Assembly (NCBI GenBank): GCA_958403205.1
Contig: CATXWM010000001.1
Coordinates: forward strand, 62,001-126,000
Source: an uncultured Collinsella sp.
GTDB lineage: Bacteria; Actinomycetota; Coriobacteriia; Coriobacteriales; Coriobacteriaceae
Direction of reading: 5' to 3'
DNA: 64,000 nt
Both the position numbers and the translations under genes were made by a program. Below the pieces are notes generated by a model that searched no databases, was not told the origin of the DNA, and was given only the letters and a program-made list of their open reading frames with translations. This document shows, piece by piece, positions 33,741 through 43,740 of the stretch. How positions within the stretch are numbered: position 1 is the first letter of the stretch; every line of letters begins with the position of its first letter.

Positions 33741-34092
33741 GGGCAACTCCTTTGGGTGAAATCGGAAATGTTCATAACAATTTTTTCTCATGGTAACACG
33801 CTGCCCATCATCTCGTATATCCGCAGGTACATTGCGTAATGCAGACGAACGGTAGGAATTTAGCGGTAAACGGTTGACCAAAAGAAATGTTAGATGTTAT
33901 TTTGATCAGACACTTTCCTGACCTGCGGAAATGCGTAATTTCAGCTGAAGAATAGTCTGATAACAAAAAATTATTATTGAGAATGAGAATCATCTTTAAT
34001 ACGATATGCAATGAAGGCACAACCTCAACCCCGCACTGCGTCACAATAGAGCGTCAGATGCGAAAACAACTACTTCGAGGATTGGTGGTCAA
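33741..34092. promoter_or_regulatory. Divergent control region before the purine permease
   Basis: This is an AT-rich 352-nt gap with no gene. A segment at 33979-33997 (gagaatgagaatcatcttt) matches 14 of 19 positions of the classical Fur-box consensus. An A/T tract (aacaaaaaattattatt) lies just before it. Sites for the divergent regulator are expected here but I cannot define them. Confidence 0.4.
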
Positions 34093-35487
34093 ATGACCCA
34101 GGAGACGGTTACGAACGGCACTGAAGCCCTGTTCACTCGCGAAGGCATGCCTCCCGTTAAGGAAATGATCCCGTGTGCCCTTCAGCACGTACTGGCATCG
34201 TTTGCCGGCATCATTACCCCGGCGGTCATCATGGCCGGCGTCTACGGCTTTAATAGCCAGCAGAGTACCGACATCATCCAGGTCGCGCTCATTCTTTCGG
34301 CGATCGACACGGCCCTTCAGGCCTTCGCTCCCTTCCGTCGCATCGGCGGCGGCCTGCCCATCGTCATGGGCGTTTCGTTCGCGTTCCTGCCGGCCCTGCA
34401 GGCCATGGGTGCCTCGGGCTTTAGCTTTGGTGCGCTGCTGGGTGGCGAGATCGTCGGCGGCGCCGTCGCGGTCCTCTTTGGTCTGGCCTACAGCAAGATC
34501 AAGTGGCTGTTCCCGCCCGTCGTGACCGGTACGGTCATCTTCTCCATCGGCGTTTCGCTGTATCCCACGGCCGTCAAGTATATGGCCGGCGGTATGGGTA
34601 CGCCGCTGTGGGGCACCCCGCAGGCCTGGTGCGTCGCTCTTATCACCTTCGCCGTGGTCTTTGCGCTCGCCAACTTTGGCAAGGGCACGCTCAAGCTGGG
34701 ATCCGTATTCTTTGGCATGATCGTCGGCATGATCGTTTCGATTCCCTTTGGCATGATCGACTTCTCCAGCGTCGCCACCGCTCAGGTCTTCGCCCTTCCC
34801 AAGCTCATGCCCTACGCGCTCGAGTTTGATCCCGAGGTCTGCATTACCCTCGCCGTCGTGTTCCCCATGGTCGCCATCCAGGTTATCGGCGACGTCTCCG
34901 CCGCCTGCCTGGGCTCCATCGACCGTATGCCCACCGAGCGCGAGCTCTCCGGCGCCATTGTGTCCCAGGGCCTTACCTCTATGGTCGGCGGCCTGCTGGG
35001 CGGTCTTCCCACCAGCGCCCTTGGCCAGAACGTGGGCATCATCTGCTCCAACAAGGTCGTCAACAAGTGGGTCTTTGTGATCATCGCGGCCGTCTTTGCC
35101 ATCGCTGGCCTGTTCCCGCAGCTCTCTGCCGTGCTCTCCGCCATCCCGCAGCCCGTCATCGGCGGCGCGACCGTCGGCGTCTTTGGCACCATCACCATGA
35201 ACGGTGTGCGCATGTTCACCCGCGAGGGCCTCACGCAGCGCACCACCACCATCGTCGGCACCTCGGTCGTCTTTGGCCTGGGTATTTGGATGGCCAGCGG
35301 CTGCCTCGCCGGCGAGGGCATGCCTACCTGGGTGTCCACCGTCATCGGCTCCAACGCTGTGACCCCCACCGCCATCATGGCCATCGTGCTCAACCTGATC
35401 CTTCCGCAGACGCCGGTCGTGGCTCAGCACATCGATGCCGCCAAGGATGCCGCTGTTGATCTGGTCCTGCCCGAGAGCAAGAAGTAA
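34093..35487 (+). CDS. NCS2 family purine (xanthine/uric acid) permease
   Basis: This 464-aa membrane protein has about 12-14 hydrophobic segments. CALQHVLASFAGIITPAVI carries the conserved Gln-His of TM1, and LPTSALGQNVGII is the NCS2 signature region of the xanthine/urate branch. It should import xanthine, uric acid or a related purine by proton symport. It is followed by ssnA, ygfK, a ferredoxin and xdhD, and preceded by a divergent regulator, so it feeds the purine catabolic set. Confidence 0.9.
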   Translation: MTQETVTNGTEALFTREGMPPVKEMIPCALQHVLASFAGIITPAVIMAGVYGFNSQQSTDIIQVALILSAIDTALQAFAPFRRIGGGLPIVMGVSFAFLPALQAMGASGFSFGALLGGEIVGGAVAVLFGLAYSKIKWLFPPVVTGTVIFSIGVSLYPTAVKYMAGGMGTPLWGTPQAWCVALITFAVVFALANFGKGTLKLGSVFFGMIVGMIVSIPFGMIDFSSVATAQVFALPKLMPYALEFDPEVCITLAVVFPMVAIQVIGDVSAACLGSIDRMPTERELSGAIVSQGLTSMVGGLLGGLPTSALGQNVGIICSNKVVNKWVFVIIAAVFAIAGLFPQLSAVLSAIPQPVIGGATVGVFGTITMNGVRMFTREGLTQRTTTIVGTSVVFGLGIWMASGCLAGEGMPTWVSTVIGSNAVTPTAIMAIVLNLILPQTPVVAQHIDAAKDAAVDLVLPESKK

Positions 35488-35503
35488 CCAATTCGGTGCT
35501 ATT

Positions 35504-35535
35504 CGCCGGCGGACGCATCGCCTCGTCCGCCGGCG
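35504..35535 (+). terminator. Hairpin after the permease gene
   Basis: cgccggcggac (35504-35514) and gtccgccggcg (35525-35535) form a perfect 11-bp stem without a T run. A second small stem (tcagagg/cctctga, 35641-35666) lies before ssnA. It may attenuate or protect the permease message. Confidence 0.45.
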
Positions 35536-35683
35536 CCATGCGGCGCCAAGCCGCGCTTCAAAGGGCTTGTCCCTTTGGTGAAGCGTTGACGGGAGAGGGC
35601 CCGTTTCCGGTGTAGGCCGGCGCTTCGCACTTCCGCCATGTCAGAGGTGTCAAACCCCGCCTCTGATGTTGAAGGGAGCATTT

Positions 35684-37039
35684 ATGCTTCTGGTCGCTAA
35701 CGGTTCCGTCTTTACCCGCAACGCTCAGACTCCGTTCATTCCCAACGGTGCAGTCGCTATTGACGGAGATACGATCGTCGAAGTGGGCCCCGAGCGCGAG
35801 CTCAAGGCCAAGTACTCGGATGCCGAGTACGTCGACGCCCAGGGCAACCTCATCATGCCCGGACTTATCAACTGCCACACCCACATCTACTCGGGTCTGG
35901 CCCGCGGCCTTGCCATTAAGGGCTGCAACCCCACCAACTTCCTGGAGAATCTTGAGCAGCAGTGGTGGAAGATTGACGACAACCTGACGCTCGACGGCAC
36001 CAAGGCAAGCGCCTATGCCACGATTTTGGATTCCATCCGCGACGGCGTCACCACGATCTTCGATCACCATGCGAGCTTCTGCGAGATTCCGGGCAGCCTC
36101 TTTACCATTAAGGACGCCGCTCAGGAGCTGGGCATGCGTTCGTGCCTGTGCTACGAGGTTTCCGACCGCCGTGGTCAGGAAAAGTGCGACCAGGCTATTG
36201 CCGAGAACGCCGAGTTTGCCCAGTGGGCCGCCAAGGAACGTCGCGATAACGATAACCACATGATCGCCGCCATGTTTGGCGGACATGCCACCTTTACGCT
36301 GTCGGACGAGACCATGGACAAGATGGCCGAGGCCAACAACGGCCTGACCGGCTTCCACATCCACGTGTGCGAGGGCATGAACGATGTGTGGGACTCCCGC
36401 CTCAACCGCGGCGGCATCAGCCCCGTCGAGCGCCTGCTGCAGCACAACCTGCTCGGTCCCGACACCATGCTCGGCCACTGCATCCATGTGACGCCCGCCG
36501 AGATGGATATCGTCAAGGAGTCCGGCACCTGGCTGGTCAACAACCCCGAATCCAATATGGGAAACGCCGTGGGCTGCGCCCCCGTGCTCGAGTTCTTCCG
36601 CCGCGGCATCCCCGTGTGCATGGGCACCGACGCCTACACCCACGATATGCTCGAGAGCCTCAAGGTTTTCCTGATCATTCAGCGCCACAACGCCGCTATG
36701 CCCAACGTGGGCTGGTGCGAGGCCATGACGATGCTGTTCGAGAACAACGCCAAGATGGCGAGCAAGTACTTCGATCGCAAGCTCGGTGTGCTTGAGCCCG
36801 GCGCTGCCGCCGACGTCATCGTAATGGACTACAAGCCCTTTACGCCGCTGAGCGAGGAGAACATCGACGGCCACATGCTCTTTGGCATGATGGGCAAAAA
36901 CTGCCGCACCACCATCATCAACGGCCGCGTCCTGTACAAGGATCGCGAGTTTGTCGGTATCGATGAGGACAAGATCAACGCGTGGACCATGGCTGAGTCC
37001 AAGAAGCTCTGGAGCACGCTCAACGATCGCGCCTACTAA
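35684..37039 (+). CDS. ssnA: SsnA-like amidohydrolase
   Basis: This 451-aa metal-dependent hydrolase of the chlorohydrolase/guanine deaminase superfamily has NCHTHIYSGLARG (metal His pair, about residue 60), GFHIHVCEG, GHCIHVTP and GTDAYTHD (metal Asp). SsnA is encoded with selenium-dependent molybdenum hydroxylases in E. coli and many gut anaerobes. Its likely job is hydrolytic deamination or ring cleavage in purine breakdown. ATG 35684 follows gaagggag. Next gene: ygfK. Confidence 0.87.
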   Translation: MLLVANGSVFTRNAQTPFIPNGAVAIDGDTIVEVGPERELKAKYSDAEYVDAQGNLIMPGLINCHTHIYSGLARGLAIKGCNPTNFLENLEQQWWKIDDNLTLDGTKASAYATILDSIRDGVTTIFDHHASFCEIPGSLFTIKDAAQELGMRSCLCYEVSDRRGQEKCDQAIAENAEFAQWAAKERRDNDNHMIAAMFGGHATFTLSDETMDKMAEANNGLTGFHIHVCEGMNDVWDSRLNRGGISPVERLLQHNLLGPDTMLGHCIHVTPAEMDIVKESGTWLVNNPESNMGNAVGCAPVLEFFRRGIPVCMGTDAYTHDMLESLKVFLIIQRHNAAMPNVGWCEAMTMLFENNAKMASKYFDRKLGVLEPGAAADVIVMDYKPFTPLSEENIDGHMLFGMMGKNCRTTIINGRVLYKDREFVGIDEDKINAWTMAESKKLWSTLNDRAY

Positions 37040-37187
37040 TTACAAGTAGATTCACGCGCGCCGAATGTTTCGCCGCATCCGACGCGCGTATAGGCGACCT
37101 CCGCGGGGTCGCCGGCGCTGTGCTAGCGCTACACCGTATTTGCGCCCGCCGCGCGGTCTCGCCGGGCGTTACAGAGAGGAGCTCATT

Positions 37188-40187
37188 ATGAGCGACATCA
37201 TGAGGCCGATCCCGTTTTCGCAGCTGATGAACTGGATCATCGAGGAGCACAAGACTCAGGGCGCCGTCTTTGGCGTGCGCAAGATGGTCGCGACCAACCA
37301 GGAGGGTGCGCTTCCCATTTTTGACGAGCGCATCGAGACTCCGTTTGGCCCGGCCGCCGGTCCCAACACGCAGCTTGCCCAGAACATCGTGGCCTCTTAT
37401 GTGGCCGGTTCCCGCTTCTTTGAGCTTAAGACCGTTCAGGTTATGGACGGCGAGGAGCTCTCCAAGTGCGTTAACAAGCCCTGTATCGTGGCGCAGGACG
37501 AGTGCTACAACTGCGAGTGGTCGACCGAGCTCGAGGTTCCGCAGGCCTTTGCCGAGTACGTGAAGGCATGGTTCGCCTGCCACCTGATCGCCCGCGAGTA
37601 CGGCCTGGGCAGCCCGGACGGCTTTGTCTTCAACATGTCCGTGGGCTATGACCTCGAGGGCATCAAGAGCCCCAAGGTCGATGCGTACATTGAGGGCATG
37701 AAGGACGCCAGCGGCTCCGAGGTTTGGAACGAGTGCCGCACGTGGGCGCTCGCTAACCTGGACAAGTTTGAGCATGTCGATACCGCGTTTGTCGAGTCCA
37801 TCCCGGCGCGCGTCTCCAACTCCATTACCGAGTCTACCCTGCACGGCTGCCCGCCGGCGGAGATCGAGCGCATCGCGACCTATCTGATCACCGAGAAGGG
37901 CCTCAACACCTACATCAAGTGCAACCCCACGCTGCTGGGTTATGAGTTTGCACGTCAGCGCCTCAACGAGCTGGGCTTTGACTACATCGTCTTCGATGAC
38001 ACGCACTTCCGCGAGGACCTGCAGTGGGCCGACGCCGTGCCCATGTTCGAGCGCCTGATTGCCCTGTGCGCCGAGCGCGGTCTTGAGTTTGGCGTCAAGC
38101 TGACCAACACGTTCCCCGTCGACGTGACGAGGAACGAGCTGCCCTCCACCGAGATGTACATGTCCGGCCGTTCGCTGTTCTCGCTGACCATCGAGGCCGC
38201 CCGTCGCATTACCGAGCAGTTCGATGGCAAGCTGCGCATCAGCTACTCCGGCGGTGCCACGGTCTACAACATCCGCGCCCTGTACGATGCCGGCATTTGG
38301 CCCGTTACCCTGGCGACCGACGTGCTCAAGCCTGGTGGCTACGAGCGCTTTAGCCAGATGGCCGGCGAGTTTACCGACCTGGATGGCAAGCCGTTCGCGG
38401 GCGTCTCTCTCGAGGCCGTGACCGCGATCCAGACCGATTCGCTCACCAACCCGCTTTACAAGAAGCCGTTGCGCCCGCTGCCCGATCGCAAGGTCGCCGG
38501 CAAGAGCCCGCTTTCCGACTGCTTTACCACGCCGTGCCGCACGAGTTGCCCCATCCAGCAGGACATTCCCGCCTACCTGGCGGCTGTTGACGAGGGCCGC
38601 TACGAGGACGCACTCAACATCATCATCGAGCGCAACGCCCTGCCGTTCATTACCGGCACCATCTGCCCGCATCCCTGCGGCCGTGCCTGCGAGCGTGCGT
38701 TCTACGAGCCCGAGGGCGCCCAGATTCGCGCCAGCAAGCTCAAGGCCGCCCGCGAGGCCATGACCGCCGTGCTGCCCAAGCTGCGCGCCCAGGCCATCGC
38801 CAACGACGGCGAGCACAACGTTGCCGTTATCGGCGGCGGCCCGGCCGGCCTGGCGACGGCGTTCTTCCTGACGCGTGCCGGCGTGCCCGTCACCATCTTC
38901 GAGGCCCGCGATTCGCTCGGTGGCGTGGTCCGTCACGTGATTCCCGAGTTCCGCATCGCGAGCGACGATATCTCCCACGATGCCGAGCTCTGCCTAGCCT
39001 TTGGCACCAAGGTGCGGCTCAACGCTCGTGTGGATTCCATCGACGAACTCAAGGCTCAAGGCTTTACTGACGTGGTCGTGGCCACCGGTGCCTGGATGCC
39101 CGGCTCTGCGGGCTTGGGCGAGGGCGCCGAGCTCGATGTGCTGGAGTTCCTCGAGGCCGCCAAGAAGGGCGAGAAGCTCGAGCTGGGCGAGGACGTCGTG
39201 GTTATTGGCGCCGGCAACACTGCCATGGATGCGGCCCGCGTGGCCAAGCGCCTGGCTGGCGTGAAGAACGTGCGCCTGGTGTATCGCCGCACCAAGAAGC
39301 AGATGCCCGCCGACGAGGAAGAGCTCGATCTTGCTCTTGCCGACGGCGTTGAGTTCTGCGAGCTGCTGGCGCCTAAGGCGCTTAACGGCGCCGTGCTGAC
39401 CTGCGACGTTATGGAGCTTGGCGAGCCGGATGCAAGCGGCCGTCGCAGCCCCGTCGCCACGGGCGAGACCGTCGAGCTGCCTGCCACCACGGTGATCTGC
39501 GCCGTGGGCGAGGGCATCGATGCCAGCCTGTACGACGCCGCGGGCGTCGAGCACGACCGTCGCGGCCGTCTTGCCGCCACCTCCACCGGCGTTGAGGGCG
39601 TCTGGGCTGCGGGCGACTGTCGTCGCGGTCCGGCCACCGTGGTCGAGGCTATTGCCGACGCCGCCGAAGTCGCCCGCGCCATCGCCGGCGTGGACTTTAA
39701 CAAGTACGCCGACTGCAACGAGCAGACTGGCCGCGAGGACACCTGCTACGAGCGCAAGGGGTCGCTGTGCCGCGACAAGTGCAACTGCACCAAGACCCGC
39801 TGCCTGGGCTGCGGCTCGGTATGCGAGGTCTGCTGCGATGTGTGCCCCAACCGCGCCAACGTGGCAATTAAGGTGCCGGGCCTGGCCAAGCATCAGGTCG
39901 TTCATGTCGACGGCATGTGCAACGAGTGCGGCAACTGCGCCGTGTTCTGCCCCTACCAGGAGGGTCGTCCCTACAAGGACAAGCTCACCCTGTTCTGGAG
40001 CGAGCAGGACATGGAGAACTCCGAGAACGAGGGCTTCCTGGCCGTGGGCGAGGACCACTTTAAGGTCCGCGTCGCCGGCACGGTCCGCACCGTCTCGGTC
40101 GATGCCGTCAACACCGGCCTTCCCGAGGCCGTCCGCCTGACCATCAAGGCCGTGCGCGACAACTATTCGTATCTCCTTAAGAAATAA
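37188..40187 (+). CDS. ygfK: YgfK-type flavo/iron-sulfur oxidoreductase
   Basis: This 999-aa protein is annotated in homologues as a putative selenate reductase subunit. Residues 1-440 resemble a dihydroorotate/dihydropyrimidine dehydrogenase barrel, about 445-510 is the GltD-type Cys domain (CRTSC, CPHPCGRAC), about 545-840 binds FAD and NAD(P) (GGGPAGLATAF, GAGNTAMDAARVAKR), and about 870-925 has ferredoxin-like Cys clusters (CLGCGSVCEVCCDVCP, CNECGNCAVFCP). It probably passes electrons between NAD(P)H and reduction or oxidation of a purine-derived intermediate. ATG 37188 with gagaggag; upstream codons in frame are a GC-rich spacer. Confidence 0.88.
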   Translation: MSDIMRPIPFSQLMNWIIEEHKTQGAVFGVRKMVATNQEGALPIFDERIETPFGPAAGPNTQLAQNIVASYVAGSRFFELKTVQVMDGEELSKCVNKPCIVAQDECYNCEWSTELEVPQAFAEYVKAWFACHLIAREYGLGSPDGFVFNMSVGYDLEGIKSPKVDAYIEGMKDASGSEVWNECRTWALANLDKFEHVDTAFVESIPARVSNSITESTLHGCPPAEIERIATYLITEKGLNTYIKCNPTLLGYEFARQRLNELGFDYIVFDDTHFREDLQWADAVPMFERLIALCAERGLEFGVKLTNTFPVDVTRNELPSTEMYMSGRSLFSLTIEAARRITEQFDGKLRISYSGGATVYNIRALYDAGIWPVTLATDVLKPGGYERFSQMAGEFTDLDGKPFAGVSLEAVTAIQTDSLTNPLYKKPLRPLPDRKVAGKSPLSDCFTTPCRTSCPIQQDIPAYLAAVDEGRYEDALNIIIERNALPFITGTICPHPCGRACERAFYEPEGAQIRASKLKAAREAMTAVLPKLRAQAIANDGEHNVAVIGGGPAGLATAFFLTRAGVPVTIFEARDSLGGVVRHVIPEFRIASDDISHDAELCLAFGTKVRLNARVDSIDELKAQGFTDVVVATGAWMPGSAGLGEGAELDVLEFLEAAKKGEKLELGEDVVVIGAGNTAMDAARVAKRLAGVKNVRLVYRRTKKQMPADEEELDLALADGVEFCELLAPKALNGAVLTCDVMELGEPDASGRRSPVATGETVELPATTVICAVGEGIDASLYDAAGVEHDRRGRLAATSTGVEGVWAAGDCRRGPATVVEAIADAAEVARAIAGVDFNKYADCNEQTGREDTCYERKGSLCRDKCNCTKTRCLGCGSVCEVCCDVCPNRANVAIKVPGLAKHQVVHVDGMCNECGNCAVFCPYQEGRPYKDKLTLFWSEQDMENSENEGFLAVGEDHFKVRVAGTVRTVSVDAVNTGLPEAVRLTIKAVRDNYSYLLKK

Positions 40188-40197
40188 GGGACCCCTT

Positions 40198-40677
40198 ATG
40201 GCCAAATCCATTCAACATAACGTGGCCTACGTTGCCTGCGGAAGCGGTTGTGCCTCCGCAGGCGGCGACGCCCGCTGCAGTGAAGGCTGCATTGGCTGTG
40301 GCGCCTGCGTCACGGCCTGCCCCCACGGCGCCATTGCACTGGTCGATGGCATCGCCCGCGTTGATCGCTCAAAGTGCACGGGCTGTGGCCTGTGCGGCAT
40401 GGCGTGCCCGCAGCGCGTGATCGCCTTCGTCCCCGGCTACCAGAATATCCTGGTGCGCTGCAACAACACCGATAAGGGCGCCATCGCCCGCAAGATCTGC
40501 GACACGAGCTGCATCGGTTGCGGCATGTGCGCCAAAAAGTGCCCTGCCGGCGCTATCCGTATCGAGGACAACTGCGCCCATATCGACGGCGCTGATTGCC
40601 TGTCGTGCGGCATGTGCGCCGTCGTCTGCCCGCATGGCGCCATCCACGACCGTACCGGCATCGCCGCCGGCGTGTAG
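40198..40677 (+). CDS. Polyferredoxin, four [4Fe-4S] motifs
   Basis: This 159-aa protein carries four CxxCxxCxxxCP clusters: CIGCGACVTACP, CTGCGLCGMACP, CIGCGMCAKKCP and CLSCGMCAVVCP. The layout resembles the RnfB ferredoxin region without its membrane anchor. It lies 10 nt after ygfK and 12 nt before xdhD, so it is the likely electron carrier between the hydroxylase and YgfK. Confidence 0.87.
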   Translation: MAKSIQHNVAYVACGSGCASAGGDARCSEGCIGCGACVTACPHGAIALVDGIARVDRSKCTGCGLCGMACPQRVIAFVPGYQNILVRCNNTDKGAIARKICDTSCIGCGMCAKKCPAGAIRIEDNCAHIDGADCLSCGMCAVVCPHGAIHDRTGIAAGV

Positions 40678-40689
40678 AAGGGAATCACC

Positions 40690-43467
40690 ATGGCACAGGA
40701 ATTCACTTTTACCGTTAACGGCGTGGAACGCACGACGACCCAAAACAAACCGTTGCTGCGCTATCTGCGCGACGACCTGCACATTCACTCCGCCAAGGAT
40801 GGCTGCTCCGAGGGTGCCTGCGGTACCTGCACCATCCACGTGGACGGTGCGGCCGTCAAGGCGTGCGTGCTGACCACCGCCCTTGCCGCCGGCCGTAACA
40901 TCGTGACCGTCGAGGGCCTGCCCCAGGACGTGCGCGAGGCCTTTGTGTACGCCTTTGGCGCCGTGGGCGCCGTGCAGTGCGGCTTTTGCATCCCCGGTAT
41001 GGTCATGGCGGGTGCGGCGCTCATCGCCGAGGACCCCGAGCCCACCGAGGAGCAGATTAAGTACGCCATCCGCGGCAACGTCTGCCGCTGCACCGGCTAC
41101 AAAAAGATTATCGAGGGCATTTCGCTGGCCGCTGCGGTGCTCCGCGGCGAAAAGCAGATTGACGAGGACCTGGAGCGCGGCGACGACTACGGCGTGGGCA
41201 AGCGCGCCTTCCGTATCGACGTGCGCAAGAAGGTGCTCGGCGAGGGCAAGTACCCCGACGACATCGACGAGCTCGATCAGCCGGGCCTGACCTATGCCAG
41301 CGCCGTGCGCTCCAAGTATCCGCGCGCCCGCGTGCTCTCCATCGACACCTCCAAGGCCGAGGCCCTGCCCGGTGTGGTGGGCATCCTGCGCGCCGAGGAC
41401 GTGCCGGTCAACCAGGTCGGCCACCTTATCCAGGACTGGGACGTCATGATTGCCCAGGGCGATATCACCCGCTGCGTGGGTGACGCCATCGTGCTGGTGG
41501 TCGCCGAGGACGAGGCGACGCTCGAGAAGGCCAAGAAGCTCGTAAAGATCGATTACGAGCCGCTGGAGCCCGTGCGTAACATTGTCGAGGCCAGGGCTGC
41601 CGACGCCCCACGCCTGCACGACAGCTTCTTTGCCTTTGGCAACACGGTGGAGCTCAAGGACAACGTGTGCCAGAGCCGTCACGTGACGCGCGGCGACGCC
41701 GCCAAGGCGCTGGCAGAGAGCGCGTTTACCGTGACGCAGCGCTTTACCACGCCCTTTACCGAGCATGCCTTCTTGGAGCCCGAGTGCGCCGTCGCCTTCC
41801 CGTACAAGAACGGCGTCAAGGTGCAGTCGACCGACCAGGGTGCCTACGACACGCGCAAAGAGTGCGCCCACATGTTTGGCTGGGACAACGAACCCGAGCG
41901 TGTGGTCGTCGAGACCATGCTCGTGGGTGGCGGCTTTGGCGGCAAGGAGGACGTGTCCATCCAGCACCTGGCCGCGCTCGCCGCATACAAGTTCCAGCGT
42001 CCTGTGAAGTGCAAGCTCACACGTGCCGAGTCGCTCGCGTTCCATCCCAAGCGCCATGCCATGGACGGCACCTTTACGCTGGGCTGCGACGCCGAGGGCA
42101 ACTTTACCGGTCTGGACTGCGAGATCAACTTTGACACCGGCGCCTACGCGTCGCTGTGCGGCCCGGTGCTCGAGCGCGCCTGCACGCATGCCGTCGGCCC
42201 CTACAAGTACCAGAACACCGACATTCGCGGCTTTGGCTACTACACCAACAACCCGCCCGCCGGTGCGTACCGAGGCTTTGGCGTTTGCCAGTCCGAGTTT
42301 GCGCTCGAGAGCCTGATCGACCTGCTGGCCGAGAAGGTCGGCCTGGATCCGTGGGAGATCCGCTACCGTAACGCCATCGAGCCGGGCGAGGTTCTGCCCA
42401 ACGGCCAGATTGCTGACTGCTCCACGGCGCTGAAGGAGACGCTGCTCGAGGTCAAGGATGCCTACTATGCGCATCCCGGACACGCCGGTATCGCCTGCGC
42501 CATGAAGAACGCTGGCGTGGGCGTTGGCCTGCCCGATGCCGGCCGCTGCAAGATTCGCGTCGAGAACGGCGTGGCCGTGGTCTATGCCGCCACGTCCGAC
42601 ATCGGCCAGGGCTGCAACACCGTCTTTTTGCAGGACGTTGCCGAGGCATGCGGTCTGCCGCTTCGCTGCATCGCCAACGGCGAGTGCTCCACCGAGAATG
42701 CTCCCGACTCTGGCACCACGTCTGGTTCGCGTCAGACGGTCGTGACTGGCGAGGCCGTGCGCGGCGCCGCCTTCTTGCTGCGCGATGCCATGGTTGGCAT
42801 CGAGGCCGGCAAGCCTGCGCCTACTGCCCCGGTGAGCGCTCATGGTGACGGCGTCAAGATCGAGTACGACGACGGTCGCGCCTATCAGCTGCGCACGCAG
42901 GAACTCGTCGCCGGCCAGGGCATGCATCCCCAGGATCCCGCGGCAGCCATCAAGGCGCTCGAGGGATGCGAGTTTGGCTACGTGTATCTGGAGCCAACCG
43001 ACAAGCTGGGCGCCGACGTTCCCAATCCCAAGAGCCACATCTGCTACGGCTTTGCCACGCATGTGGTCATTCTGGATGATGACGGTCGCGTGAGCGAGAT
43101 CTATGCTGCGCACGATTCCGGCAAGGTGGTCAACCCCATCTCCATCCAGGGTCAGATCGAAGGCGGCGTGCTCATGGGTATGGGCTATGCGCTTACCGAG
43201 GACTGGCCGCTCAAGGACTGCGTGCCCCAGGCAAGGTACGGCACGCTCGGGCTGTTCCGTGCGCCCGAGATTCCGGATATCCACGCCATCTACGTGGAGA
43301 AGGACGAGCTGCTGCCTGTGGCATATGGCGGCAAGGGCATCGGCGAGATCGCAACGATCCCCACGGCGCCCGCCGTGCAGAACGCCTACCGCGCGTTTGA
43401 CGGCAAGCTGCGTCCGGATCTTCCCATGGTGGATACGCCCTACAGCCGCGTTCGCAACCGCGGGTAG
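40690..43467 (+). CDS. xdhD: Selenium-dependent xanthine dehydrogenase-type molybdenum hydroxylase
   Basis: This 925-aa fusion has a plant-type [2Fe-2S] domain (Cys 39, 44, 47, 59), a second [2Fe-2S] domain (CGFC at 97-100, CRC at 132-134) and the molybdopterin domains (GGGFGGKEDVS, AYRGFG, DSGTTSGSRQT). The active-site Glu is in GKGIGEIAT (residue 886). The FAD domain of classical xanthine dehydrogenase is absent, as in E. coli XdhD. It should hydroxylate a purine such as hypoxanthine or xanthine, or run in reverse on uric acid. The selenium in this class is a labile ligand placed by YqeB/YqeC, not selenocysteine. Confidence 0.9.
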   Translation: MAQEFTFTVNGVERTTTQNKPLLRYLRDDLHIHSAKDGCSEGACGTCTIHVDGAAVKACVLTTALAAGRNIVTVEGLPQDVREAFVYAFGAVGAVQCGFCIPGMVMAGAALIAEDPEPTEEQIKYAIRGNVCRCTGYKKIIEGISLAAAVLRGEKQIDEDLERGDDYGVGKRAFRIDVRKKVLGEGKYPDDIDELDQPGLTYASAVRSKYPRARVLSIDTSKAEALPGVVGILRAEDVPVNQVGHLIQDWDVMIAQGDITRCVGDAIVLVVAEDEATLEKAKKLVKIDYEPLEPVRNIVEARAADAPRLHDSFFAFGNTVELKDNVCQSRHVTRGDAAKALAESAFTVTQRFTTPFTEHAFLEPECAVAFPYKNGVKVQSTDQGAYDTRKECAHMFGWDNEPERVVVETMLVGGGFGGKEDVSIQHLAALAAYKFQRPVKCKLTRAESLAFHPKRHAMDGTFTLGCDAEGNFTGLDCEINFDTGAYASLCGPVLERACTHAVGPYKYQNTDIRGFGYYTNNPPAGAYRGFGVCQSEFALESLIDLLAEKVGLDPWEIRYRNAIEPGEVLPNGQIADCSTALKETLLEVKDAYYAHPGHAGIACAMKNAGVGVGLPDAGRCKIRVENGVAVVYAATSDIGQGCNTVFLQDVAEACGLPLRCIANGECSTENAPDSGTTSGSRQTVVTGEAVRGAAFLLRDAMVGIEAGKPAPTAPVSAHGDGVKIEYDDGRAYQLRTQELVAGQGMHPQDPAAAIKALEGCEFGYVYLEPTDKLGADVPNPKSHICYGFATHVVILDDDGRVSEIYAAHDSGKVVNPISIQGQIEGGVLMGMGYALTEDWPLKDCVPQARYGTLGLFRAPEIPDIHAIYVEKDELLPVAYGGKGIGEIATIPTAPAVQNAYRAFDGKLRPDLPMVDTPYSRVRNRG

Positions 43468-43536
43468 GGTAGGGCGCGGACAGTCATTACTGACGAGCTG
43501 TTCGCGCTCAACATCAACTACATACGCTGCGCCTTT

Positions 43537-43568
43537 GGCCCCGGCTCCATCGCGAGCCGGGGCCTTTT
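43537..43568 (+). terminator. Terminator after xdhD
   Basis: ggccccggct (43537-43546) pairs with agccggggcc (43555-43564), followed by tttt. It ends the left half of the purine cluster. Confidence 0.9.
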
Positions 43569-43577
43569 GTTTGGAGC

Positions 43578-43685
43578 GGAAACTGTGTCCCGGATTCAAG
43601 CCTCAGAACGGGTCGTGCTTTCCGGATCGGTCCTCAACCGGAAGCTGTATCCCGGAACCAGGCTCCAGAACGGGATGCATTTTCC
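43578..43685. repeat. 62-bp-period hairpin array, upstream part (2 units)
   Basis: Two 46-nt units (43578-43623 and 43640-43685) begin ggaa and end ttcc, with inverted-repeat ends around a gc-tc-rich loop, separated by a 16-nt linker (ggatcggtcctcaacc). The same unit and linker length recurs at 45264-45541 on the other side of the ATPase gene. Confidence 0.8.
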
Positions 43686-43740
43686 GGGACGGTCCACGTG
43701 CGGTGGTGTACCGCCCCTTCTGCGTGCGCTGTTTTTCGAA

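Noticed and set aside
40690..43467. Selenocysteine-containing hydroxylase
   Set aside because: No in-frame TGA; this class uses a labile selenium ligand.
40369..43599. 1076-codon open frame antisense to the polyferredoxin and xdhD
   Set aside because: Composition shadow; the sense genes show all cofactor motifs.
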